NCBI GenBank assembly: GCA_029817715.1
Contig: JARUPY010000541.1
Span: forward strand, 1-64,000
Direction: 5' to 3'
DNA from: Melastoma dodecandrum
Taxonomy: Eukaryota > Streptophyta > Magnoliopsida > Myrtales > Melastomataceae
DNA: 64,000 bases
In this document: positions 1 to 10,886 of the stretch, in pieces
Numbering within the stretch: the stretch's first letter is position 1
Layout: every line of letters begins with the position of its first letter
The notes under the pieces: model-generated
Seen by the model: the letters and a program-made list of their open reading frames with translations, nothing else
Databases searched by the model: none
What the model was told of the DNA's origin: nothing
Translations under genes and position numbers: made by a program

Positions 1-1748
1 GGTTAGTGCTTTGGGCAGAAATAGAGGTCAGAGATGTTCTGTAAAAGTTGATAATGGAAATGGGTGAAGAAAGCTAACTTGACAAATAGAATTTCTGCAA
101 GTTTCGTCAAATCTCTCGATTATTTTGCGAGCCAAGGCATCGCCCGATCGAGGAAAATCTGCAGGGTTGGGATTTTTGTACCGTTCAGAGAAGAGTGGGC
201 GCAAGGTATAGACCAGTTTCCTGTCGTCTAGGCCTTTTTAGCAAAGTAACAAAAAGTTCCACGACGATGCTATGATATTGAGTTATTAGTCACAATATTC
301 AGGGATGGTGCTTGCGACCAGAAGGGTTCTCCTCCAAAGTAGGCGAAGAAGGCTTGAAGTTGATGAAAATGGCATAAAACCAACTCAAGGATTGTTTAGC
401 CGAGGGCAAGCAAGGACTAAATGATCAAGGCATAGGCCTACTTTGAGTCGCCCGAAGCCGAGATAGATCCACGAGAATAGAGTTTCCAAGCGAGAGCCAT
501 TTCTAACCCTCGGGTACAGACAATAGAAGGGACTCTAGTCATTCATTGAGATGCCTTACACCTAGTCAATCACTGAAATTGTTTCTTTTTGTCTCTCTTG
601 TTTGCAGTGGATGGCCAGTCCATGTCACGGATGACAAGCCGGGCATTGTGGTAGAATGTGACTAAGCATCCTAATTGGTACAACCTTACCTTACCTTACC
701 ATCCTTCAGATTTAAGAACTATTGAATCCCAGAGCTCGCAACATGGGAATTCAATCAGCCTCATACCTAATTGATGTACATAGCCACGAAATACCTACTA
801 TAAATCAAGATCGGAGAAGGCATATCTGATGACGATCATGGGCCCTGACTGTTTACAAAATGTGAGACAGGCAGGGACCTCCCCAAATGGATTGAAAACC
901 TTTGCAAGTCTCAGATATTTGTCTCTTCCATATGATGTCCCAATTCCAACTACAATTTGCGTTTTTTTTGTCTCTTGCTGCGCTCCACCCAAAAATACTA
1001 GTCTTGCAAATTCTCGTCTCCTATATAAATGCATACATACTCATAGGGCGTTCACCCCCGTAAACGCAAAACATAATTCAGATCATCGTACTCATTGTCT
1101 AGTCCAGAGAATGTTTCCATGTAATCCAACCCAACACGAGGTTAGCTATCTCATCCTCCAGAGTTGCAAGGCACTCCTCCCCCAACAAAGGAGCGACCGA
1201 AGGGTAATGTACGATATTTTCCTCGTACTCACCTTCCCCTTGAAATGACTATTTAGATCATTCCCTTAACCCGTCAGGCATCGTGTTCAACTTAAGGCGC
1301 CTTCATCCGATGTCCTGAAGGATACTTGTGATTACATCAGGAGGTTGCAGAAGGAGATTATAGAGCTCGCTGAAAGCCTGACTCCAGCACTTGAAAACGC
1401 GGAAGTTTCTTATGCCTAAGACATCGAGGTCTTCATCAGAAACATTTTACAGCAGTAAGGCCTTCCGGGTGTCTCGACATTTGTAGAGTGATTGGCTTAG
1501 AGCTGAACCTCTTTGAGAGACATCGGTGCCTCTCCCCAATGCCGAATAAGATGCTTTTTGTCACTTGTTGACAATCAATTTCCTTGCAATAGAGACCTAA
1601 GAAGATACATAAACTAGGGAAGTTATGCAATAAAAGTATAAAACATTTCCCGTTTAATAGAAAGCTATCTCAATCCATAATCCAAACCAGCTTCAAGAGA
1701 ATGAGCCCATAAGAACTTATTGGCAGAACACAATCAAAATTTCTGAAT
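1..1748. other. no supportable gene
   Basis: No open frame here has recognisable protein similarity or a consistent exon structure. A short stretch at 608-663, after a pyrimidine tract and CAG, could be a last exon, but nothing upstream joins to it convincingly. Confidence 0.4.
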
Positions 1749-2909
1749 CTAATCCTCATCCTCCTCTTCTCCACAAACTCCACCAAAAGCCCCTTCTTTG
1801 CATGCAGCCTTTGTGTTCTTTCGCTTCAACTCCTTCCGGGTTCATGCCACCGACAAACGGACTGTTCGGTGGAGAATTCGATGTGGTTTCTATGATCCAA
1901 CCCTCACCATGACAGGACGGGATCTGTTCACAACTTGTCTTCCAACCCTGTTCGGCAGGGTAATGAAGGAAATTCATAAGAAGGCGCATCATTGATAACA
2001 ATAACTCCCCGCAATTTACGCACAGCAGACAAATATTGAAGATAAAACAATATCATTGAGCACTGGAATATCCATGAAAGAAGAAAGCCTTCCAACAATC
2101 ACAGTGATCTGCTTCGGGAAGCACTAACACAGTTTATGTATTCTAAAACAAAAAACCATTGCAACAAACACAACTCCCAACCACATCTTCCCAGTTAGTA
2201 CTTTCGTATAATAAAACACTTGGCTCAACCGATATGCCTCTGCCTAATCAGCACAATGGCATGGAGAACTGGACTTGGCCATATCAGACTTGGAACACGA
2301 GCGTCTGAAGCAGCGTTCCAGGAAGTTCTCTAAGGTCAAGGCGATCACAATTATCGAGCTTGTTCTGACTCTCATCCAGCAGCCCGTACCTATTCAACCT
2401 GCGATGCAAGGGCCTCACCCCTAGAAGATTGCAATGGTTTCTTCTCTTCTCGTCGAGGGTCAGAAACATCCGGGCATTATTACGGATCCTGCTGAGGGCA
2501 TACTGAACCCCTCCAGAGCACCCTCTTTTCAGCGGATGCCCGTACTCACCGACTAGCTTCAGCTTGGCAATCGAGCCATTCGTTTTCGTACAGACGACGA
2601 GGCTTTCTAAACGTCTTCCCATCTACATCAATTCATCCATAAAGAACCATCCGCCCCCGATTAACCTATAAACTATTTCAAAACAACTCCTTCCACGATG
2701 AATTCCACTAATCAAAACCCAGAAAAGCCTCCAAAAAACTAAATAAATCAAGGATCAAAGAACAAAGATGCGAATTTTCAGTTCCAACACACCGAAGCGC
2801 TCCTCTCAGATCAACCCAAGAAATGAAAATCACAAAACCGAGGAAACATCTCCAGAACATACGAGCGGAAGCAACTCACAGTTCCGGTAGAGGAGGAGAC
2901 GTGAACCAT
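1749..2909 (-). pseudogene. 40S ribosomal protein S9 (uS4) pseudogene, intron-containing
   Basis: A decayed copy of the small-subunit ribosomal protein uS4/eS-type S9, which binds 18S rRNA early in 40S assembly. Three exons can be traced on the minus strand. Exon 1 (2880-2909) begins ATG-Val-His-Val-Ser and carries about 2 extra bases before the Tyr-Arg-Asn part. Exon 2 (about 2230-2622) contains clear blocks such as KLVGEYG, VQYALSRIRNNARM, LTLDEK and NRYGLLDESQNKLD, spread over different frames. Exon 3 (1749-1947) keeps VGRQVVN, VMVRV and a basic/acidic tail, with an in-frame TAG. The GT and AG dinucleotides at all four intron edges are still there, so it arose by DNA duplication, not retroposition. 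Many indels make a functional product impossible. The family assignment is firm; exact exon ends are inferred from alignment by eye. Confidence 0.85.
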
Positions 2910-3065
2910 CGGAGGTTGTTGGCCGTGGCGGAGGTGGAGCAGAGACAGGAAACCGCTTTGACGGCTCAACGCACCCCTTCATTTCTCTTTCGAGCGTAAT
3001 TTTGTCGGGGGGGAACATAATGGGCCTGAACTCAATGGGTCCGGCCCATAAAATGATTGGGAAAA

Positions 3066-3147
3066 GTCGAGAGTGGGATTTGAACCCACCCCTTTTCGGA
3101 CCAGAACCTTAATATCTGGCGCCTTAGACCAACTCGGCCATCTCGAC
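3066..3147 (-). tRNA. tRNA-Leu-like gene, probably anticodon AAG, enlarged anticodon loop
   Basis: Reading the minus strand, a seven-pair acceptor stem (GTCGAGA with TCTCGAC) encloses a class II layout: D arm GGCCGAGTTGGTCTAAGGC, an anticodon stem CCAGA/TCTGG, a long variable arm and a T arm GTGGG/CCCAC with TTCAAAT in the loop. This matches plant tRNA-Leu. The anticodon loop between the five-pair stem halves is nine bases (TATTAAGGT) and not seven. If the extra TA is an insertion, the anticodon is AAG. The variable arm also looks one base longer than usual. It may therefore be a variant or a dying copy, and the anticodon is uncertain. Confidence 0.75.
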
Positions 3148-3589
3148 GTTGATGAGCAATTTGCAAATCAATACATTAATTTAAATACTACTCCGCCCAG
3201 CAACAATCCCCGTAAGTTTGTCGCCTCTCCCGAAACATAACGCCACCCGAACTCGATCCGACCCGCTTTTTATCGACGCCACGGCCTTACGTTTCCCTCG
3301 TCAGGGCTTGGAAAAATTGTCTGCATTCTCCCTCGGGAAGTGCGTTGGCTGTGAGCGTATAATTCGGACCATGGTTAAGACATTTAATTTCAGTTATTAT
3401 TCTCTATCCCCACGATTTGTGGTGGGTTTGCCCGTCTTCCTGATAATAAGTAGTTTCCTTCTTTTTTTTATTAGTTTTTATGTAAGTAGTTTGCGGAAAT
3501 GGATTGGTCATGTTTTTCTTCCTTTTCAATTCTTTCTTATCTTCTGTGCTTGTGTTCATCAGGGCAATCGGTGAGATCCTGAGCTAACA

Positions 3590-4330
3590 TATGGCCATCA
3601 CAAGGTGTCGGATCGTTGGACTGGGAGGATTTCATGATTTATTTCTTTTCCAGCTTGCGCCAGCGTTGGGAATAGCTTTATTCACCTGTACTTGAGTTCC
3701 TGGTTAAGGATCCATGCTTGGAGCTTTTTCGATGGAAATGCCAATGAAGACTGTCCTTACGATGAATTGCGTGGTGTCGGGGTTACGATGACTTTTGAAG
3801 GTGCCCGTGGTTTAGTTAATGGCATTTTGTATGGACGTTTCCGGAATCGGTTGTTTGAGACCTAATTATGTGACATTTATTAGCTTGATAGGCGGATGTC
3901 GTGGGATTGTCGATGGTCGAGTGGCAGGGAATGTTTTCCATTGTTATTGTCTGAAGGAATGTTTTATGGCGGCGAACGTGGTTGGAAAAGCGCTTGTTGA
4001 CATATACGTGTGAATTTAGGGGGGCCTTGGTGCTGCGGAGAAGGGTGTTTGGAGAAATATTAAACGAGGGTTTTGGTTACGATGGAATAACGATGATGGG
4101 GGTGGCTGCTAGAGGGATTAAGGAGAAAGAAGCATGTGGTCATTTCAGGCCTTATGAGAACTATGGATGTGGGCTGTGACCACGTCCTTTGATTGATTTG
4201 GCCCTCGCTTATGGTAATGTTTGAAGTTTTGGTTGCGGAACGATGGTCTCGTTGGTTTCGCAGAAGGTGAAAGGGATAGAAACTACGGGTGCATTAGAAG
4301 CCGTGCACATAGGCATGTTATTTCAAGAGT
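3590..4330 (+). pseudogene. PPR-protein pseudogene fragment
   Basis: A degenerate stretch that reads, over several frames, like a plant pentatricopeptide repeat protein, the family of organelle RNA-binding proteins. Recognisable pieces are NCVVSG near 3770, PNYVTFISLIGGC around 3863-3900, then VAGNVFHCYCLKECFMAANVVGKALVDIYV up to about 4012, and ITMMGVAA near 4090. This is the familiar PPR wording of 'pyx-typ-ysl(l/i)..C' followed by 'h...k......nvv.nALvdmYvkcg'. Stops and frameshifts interrupt every repeat, and no start or PPR array of normal length (usually more than 400 residues) survives. It lies between the tRNA-Leu-like gene and a featureless region. No transcript signals were seen. Confidence 0.55.
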
Positions 4331-5411
4331 AGGATCGATAGTATAAAGACCCCAGCATTATAGTACAAATTTTTGCAAATTATTTAACTGCTCTTACCCA
4401 GTCAGCGTAGCGGAAGCCAACGAACTTAAAGTCATCACCCAGCGAATGTCTCGATCCCTCTTTCTCCGATCCTTCAGTGCCAAGTGTGTCCTTTCTACCT
4501 GCGCTAAAGAACTAGGGGGGAAAATCAGCGATAAACGCTGGTACACCCCACCCATGCCACGATGCGAAAGGTCGTGTGAGCCCCTAACAATCATCCCTGA
4601 GCGTGCATCCTTTCGAAAAACAGTTTATTGGCACTATTGCATCCAAGCCACAGGAATTAGAGCGATGCGGAATAAATAATATCATCTCCGCAGGAACACA
4701 TCAACTTAAATTCATCACGCGTAAAAGCAGTAACGCATAACAATAATTACTAACAATCACCAAATAAAAAAGTACGAACTTTCCCTTGTTCCTTCCTCAC
4801 CATAACAACACTTCCACACGGATGCCGAGGACCATTACAGTGCGTCCCCATCCACTCCTCCGGGAGCGCCCGGGAAACGTCGGCAGGAACGAACCGCGCA
4901 GTGGAGTCGCCTCCCCCGTCCCTCCTCCGACAACTCCAATCGGGAAATCCAACCCAAATCATATGTCCGACAATGACATCTTTAACAAGGACAATCGCAT
5001 CAGAATGACACCAACTATAAGATCCTGCATCAGCAATTCCATTTAGACCAGAATTCCCAAAGTCAAATCTCATATCCAACCGAACCAAACCGAAGACATA
5101 ATTCATTGGAATCCCACAGGTTCTATTGCTATTCTATGTCCTTGCTGTCAAATTCAAGCTAGGTGGCAGGCACAGACCCTCCATAGGTAATCATCTGTTC
5201 CAATATTGAAGCACCTGATGGTGAGAGCATGAAGTGTTCGAAGGAGGAGCTACGTTTTGACGGGAAGTTTTGAAAACTGAAGACTGGTCCTGGAATTGAT
5301 TAAAGAAGAGGCCCTCAGCCCATGACCAATTTTCTGAGTGCACCTGAGGCTCGTACGAAAACTCAGCCAGTCCCAGCTTCTATTAACTTACAGGTAGAAG
5401 GGGATAAGGTT
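4331..5411. other. no supportable gene
   Basis: Short open frames on both strands show no family similarity and no compatible splice structure. I see nothing else of note. Confidence 0.4.
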
Positions 5412-6260
5412 TGTTATTATAACTTAACAAACAGAAGCGCAGCACACCAGCTCTAGTCTGCTGAGTGAGCTGCAATAACGATGCACATGTGCAACAACCA
5501 GCAAATAGAATAGAAGGACTCTTGTGGTACTATTAAAAGATGTATCTATCAGAGGAGATTTTTCTAATGAAAATCGGAAGTTCCCTCTTTTCCCTCCTTC
5601 TTTCTTCTTTCTTCTTTCCTTTCTTTCTGAAACTTTCCTTTCATCTTGTCTTACACACCTCCCTTCTCTTATTCTCATGGAAGTCGAGTCCTAAATCCAC
5701 ATGGTATCAGAGCCGCAGTCAAGCGACAGATCTGGGATTTTTCAATCGCAAATGGCCGGGCACTACGCCTCACCCACACCTGGGTCTGCAGAAATGGGAG
5801 GTAACCAAAACAGTGAATGTCTGCTAACCTGTCTCCTGCCACACAGAGTTCATATTTCTATGGCTGCTTCACATATTCACTCCCAAAATCCAAATCGCAG
5901 GACGACCACCGAACGTCGCCACATCCACAGGGAGTCGTCACCCAACGACGGTCTATCCCGCCCGAGGATGGAGTTTCGGCTGGCCTTCCCAGTTTTTTTT
6001 TTCGCAATCATGAAACAGCAGAACAAGGTTATCAACCAACAATTCCCAAGACAACGAAATCTCGACACCATTCCTGTTCCGAAGTAACTTCCGACAAGGC
6101 AGATAACATTCCAGACAGATTCTATCCGATTTGGACAGGGCACCACCAACAACGACAACCCAACCTACCCGCCTCCCCTCACCGTACTACCCAAAACGGG
6201 TCAGCCAAACAGACAAGAAATCAGCATACAAATAATGGAGTGAGTGAGACGTACAGTTAG
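5412..6260 (+). mobile_element. orphan 5' end of a Copia retrotransposon (LTR, PBS, leader)
   Basis: A candidate LTR of about 290 bp runs from a TGTTATTATAAC start at 5412 to ATCCACA at 5701. It is followed at once by TGGTATCAGAGCC (5702-5714), the primer-binding site complementary to the 3' end of initiator methionine tRNA that typical plant Copia elements use. A candidate gag start (MAGHYASPTPG) follows at about 5752. No pol and no second LTR of this family were found, so this is a truncated 5' end. The LTR start is inferred; the CA/PBS junction is clear. Confidence 0.6.
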
Positions 6261-9200
6261 CTAAAATCTCGCGGGTCACTGAGCCCTCTTTTCTTAGCGT
6301 TTCTTCTCGCGGCCGTTTTGTCCCTTTCGGGACAGTCTCGTCTGCTCCGTTCGTGTCGACGACGGCCACGGGGGCTTGGACTCACTAGGGTAGCGAGGGG
6401 AAAAAATCCTAAGCAAGCGAGGCGCCCTCTCTGCCCTCGCCCTCCATGGAGTCGAATCCCCTTTTCTTATCCCCCTCCCTGCCAGCCAAGGATAGGTGGC
6501 CTCCCCCGTCCCCCATAACCCCCTGATTTCACTATTTTCTGGATTTCACTATTTCACCAGGATAGAGAATTCATCTCGTCCAATCAATTTGCTCGCAAAA
6601 CCTGAATTTCCTTATCCCTAACGTTATCTGACTAGGGAGTTTTAAATTTTTTTATTTACTTATTATATTTTCTTCTATTGTTCCCTGAGGAACCTAAAAT
6701 TGGATCCCATTAATTTACACATGTTCTCCATCTAACGGTAATAAATTCAATCGACGTTTACCCATCGAATTCTCCGTCGTAACACGAAATATTATCGCTA
6801 ACCCCGTATTCAGTTTATCATTTAGGTTTCAAGGTGTCCCCCTTTCTGCGTGACGAAATCGCATGAAACCGAATACAAAGTCCGCGACAACGTTCGCTAA
6901 CCAACGTCCGTGCAACTACGAGAATAATAAAGCTCACGTTGTCCACGTCGGACGTTGACCGAGTCGAAGATTTGACTTGTTCAAACACGTTATTCTTTCA
7001 AAAATCATTTCATAACGTACATATATAATTATACAAATTCTTGTGGGGTCTGTTACGGATAGAATATCGAAAGGAAGGACTTCTGAATAGCTTCCTGATA
7101 ATGACTTGGCTTCTGTCAATGCCGATGATTAATGCCTATGTAAGAAAGTGGGCTCAATCTGGAGGCTTTCGACCCCTTTCGAGTGATTAAGTGTGAAAAC
7201 ATGCAGCCGGAAGAGATGACTATGCCGGGTAAGATTTGTAGCCCGTCTATAATGTGAGAGCTCTTATACAAATCAATGTGGTCGCCACAGAGAGGAGTAT
7301 TGTGCTCCGGAATGCATTGATAGACCACCTGTATTTCGAGTGCGGTGTAAAATAGGTGGTCATCTAAGAGCCCAGATGAGGGGGGACTTAACTGCAATAG
7401 CATGGAAAAATCAAATCTCAGGGGGAGTGGTCTAGGGAGAGGAACCCGGATTAGACTTGGACATACGGTCCATTTTAACACTAGTTAGGTTAACAGAAAC
7501 TCTTGGAATGGATGAATGATGCGATCAATTCTATTGCAAATCTTAATATATTATCTTTTTTGCTGGTGGGGTTTTGTCTTTTGCACTGCAAACGTATGCA
7601 TCAGGACGTGACGAGGCAAGAATTAAATGTTTGGACTCGATCATCAGGATAGGAACAAATTATTAATAAGGGGCATGCATCACAATCACGTGTGTACAGC
7701 AAAACCCAAATGTTGAAAATTTGTTCGGGAAAATGTTTTTTTTTTTTTTAAAAGAGTTCCCGTCGACGTATATCATTTGCGTTTTGATTGGCTGAGGCGG
7801 CAATTTCAGGAAAATGTTGCAAGATGCGGGGCTAACAAGAGGGGGGGAGGTACGAGGAGGCAAGACATGTGGCGAAGTTCTAGTGATGAGGACCACCCCT
7901 TATTGTTGTTTACTTGAAGATTTGTCAAAATTTTGGTTGTGGATGGACTTACATTATAGTTGGCGGTATGAACGTAGTACTCCCCCCCCCCCCCCACCTC
8001 CAATTGGATTAACTCGACTCGGACTTAAAGATTTCTTCCGAATAATAGAATTTTTTTAAGAGGTTTTGTTTTTCAAAATAACTCACGAGACAGAGTTTTC
8101 AAAAATATATGAATAAGTTTCCTGAAACTCAGCTATCTTCAACGTCAATTTTTTGTAAACTCAAATCACTCGGAAGAAATGAAAGTTGTATATATAAATT
8201 AGGTGTTAATAAACACCGAGTTCAATTTCCACCAAAATTGAGTTTAAACTCGATATTATAGACATCGAATTTGCTCCAACAGTGAAGGGCAAGTGAGGAG
8301 AAAAGGGACAAAAAAAGTCAAATGGTGTGGAAGCTCGGTATTACTCAATATCGAATTTCTATAAAAACTAACATAATAAAAGTTTTAATACCACAACAGA
8401 ATTCCCTGTTTAAATAATTAAGCCTCGTCTTTAAAATTGATGTTGAACACGAAACGTGGAATTCGTTAACATAATTTTTTAAATTTTGTACTTTATATTT
8501 TTAAATTTTTTTTCACCAATCAAAATGGCGGGGGATGGCAAAGTCGTTGGAGCATTTTCAATACTCACAACAACCTGACATTGACGTTTGTTCCAAAATA
8601 ATATTAGTTTGCAAAATATTTTAACGAAACAGATGGCTGAGTACACGTATGAAAATTTCTTAACCAAAATCAGTAAATCACAGCGTTAGAAGTTTCGATT
8701 TTAGTTTTTCAAAAAAATCGAAGTTAAATACACCAACTCTGTTAAATTTGATTAAACTTAAAATCGAAGTCATGAAATCCGATTTTAATAAAAGCACGAA
8801 CATTCTCCGTCCCCTCTCCACACTCTCCCGCCACCCTCCCAAACCCCAAATCATGTTAAAATCGGAGTCCTAGACTCTTCCATCCCTCCTCGCACACTCC
8901 CCATTACCCCCCCCTCCACCCCCACTTTCCAAGGTTACTAAAATCGGAATATAAGACTCAGATTTTAAGCTTAATTTCATAAAATATTTTAGTAACTAAC
9001 ATTATTTTTAAACAAAGCATCGCTGTTTTTTTACCTCGTTCAATTTTGGTGACTCCATATTCCAATTCCAATTTGTTACGCGCACTGACACAATCTATCC
9101 TTACACGTGTATGATCTACATTGAACATTTATTCTATCTTACTATTTCATTTTTTTTTCTTTATTTTTTTATTTTATGTGATGGGTCGGCGTCCGCCCCC

Positions 9201-9806
9201 TCACGACTCATAAATTTGAGGACGCGTAATCTGTGGCCGGATCGATTACAGTTTGTCCCTTTCCTCCCAAGACATTAAACTGCTAAATAGTTACATTATC
9301 GTATAAGACAAGTACAATTGACTATTAACGAACCAACACGCACAAAAGGGTGAGAGACAAGCTGCTGCTGCTTCTTCACCATATCTTCGAAGTAAATGAC
9401 GGAGCCAACCCAATGAAACACAAACATCGACTCGGCTGAAACACGGTTTCTTTTTTTTTTTTTTTTTTTTCCTTCTTCCTACCCCTACTTTTGAAGTTGG
9501 TCCGAATGGACAGCTAGACATTCCAAATCCCCTGTCTGGATCGAATTAAAATTGGCTGTACTCCTTTCCCCTGAAATTGAAAATGGTGATCGGATTATTA
9601 ACCTTGATGTTTCCCCAATCCAATCCAAGCCACGAAAAGAAGTCAGCGGCTCCAATCCAGCTCACACAATAAATATATGTAAGGAATATCCCAACCGGCC
9701 CCATCGGCCAGAAAATTAAAACGAGAGGAGAGAGGTCCAAGGCAAAAGCTCAAAGACCCAGGAGACCAAAAACTCCTTATCTTGCTGTTTAGTCCTGGGA
9801 CATATC
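6261..9806. other. gene-poor AT-rich region
   Basis: No supportable gene. It contains a run of 14 C (7982-7995), a long T tract near 9452-9470 and diverged AT-rich sequence. Open frames here are short and low-complexity. Confidence 0.4.
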
Positions 9807-10886
9807 ATGGGAAGACCAACCCTGCTGTGACAAGGCAGGGGTGAAGAAAAAGTCCCTGGTCGCCCGAGGAAGACATCATCCTCCGTCTCTTACATCACAG
9901 AACCACGGCCACCGGCAACTGGCGAAACGTTCCCAACAAATGCCGGTTAGACTTTGGCCTTCCCTCCCCTATCCTTACTTCTTCCATTTTTCTTGGGGGG
10001 CCTTTATGAGGAAGTGCGTGGTTGTGCTGCAGGTCTTCTTCGGTTGTAGCAATAGTTGCAGGCTCCGGTGGACCAACTACTTGCGTCGGGGTATTCGGAC
10101 GGGGCAACTTCACCGTCCAGGAAGAGAGGATTATCGTCCCCACCTCCAAGCCCTTCTCGGCAACCGGTATGACTCACGTTTTATCTTATTATTCACGTTC
10201 GATCGCCTGTTTTTAATTTCGTGTGGCTGGTCTTAAAATCTGATGTACTTTTTCTTTATGGTATTATCTTTGCAGTTTTGGGCGGCCATTGCGTCATACC
10301 TTCCACAGATGACACCGACAATGACATCAAGAACTACTGGAACACCAACAATAGGAGGAAGCTGGTGAAGACCGGGAACCTGATTGCGACGATGATTGCC
10401 GCCGGAAAATCGGGCTCTTCCTCCACACATTGATTCAGACCTTACCCCCTCCAGAGGTCAGTGGGAGAAGAGGCCTCCAGACGGATATCGACATCGGCTC
10501 CGGAGACAAGCCCTCTGAGAGGCCCTAACCTTGAACGTGCCGTGTGTTGACACAGAGGATAACAACAGCACATTCACTCTCCAAACTCATCAACCGGGCC
10601 AGCCGACGACGTTATGATGCCTCACAGCGCGGACAACATCATGAGGTTATTAGAACGGATGGACGAAGAGGAGAATCGAAACAGTCCACCAGGCCGCGAA
10701 TCCGGTCGTGAACAACTCGACTTGCTTCAGCAATGGGACGATGAGCTCCTCTGCTACATTCAGTCTCGAATCACACCTTAGCATCATCTCAAATCGTTCC
10801 AACTCGGGGGATTCGCAAGACGATCATCGAGTTTCACAGAACCTGAAGCTTTCATGGTGAACTGGCTCTTCGAAGACGCCCCCTAG
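9807..10886 (+). pseudogene. R2R3-MYB pseudogene, subgroup 1 (MYB30/31/60/94/96-like)
   Basis: A decayed R2R3-MYB transcription factor gene with both typical introns. Exon 1 (9807-9945) starts MGRP and, one frame over, gives CCDKAGVKK and WSPEEDIIL, ending in the NWRNVP region. Exon 2 (10033-10166) gives [25 protein letters not shown] and HLQALLGNR, each in a different frame. Exon 3 (from 10276) gives WAAIASYLPQ and then, after another shift, TDNDIKNYWNT. The gene ends near 10886 with a WLFEDA-like tail resembling the conserved WLFDDA-type ending of subgroup 1, whose intact members control cuticular wax, drought response and stomata. At least five single-base indels and in-frame stops are present, all splice dinucleotides are kept, and no long product is possible. 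The clade call is from recalled consensus, not from a search. Confidence 0.85.

Noticed and set aside
608..663. Possible terminal exon after a CAG acceptor, reading GWPVHVTDDKPGIVVECD-stop
   Set aside because: No family match that I can name and no upstream exon that joins it.
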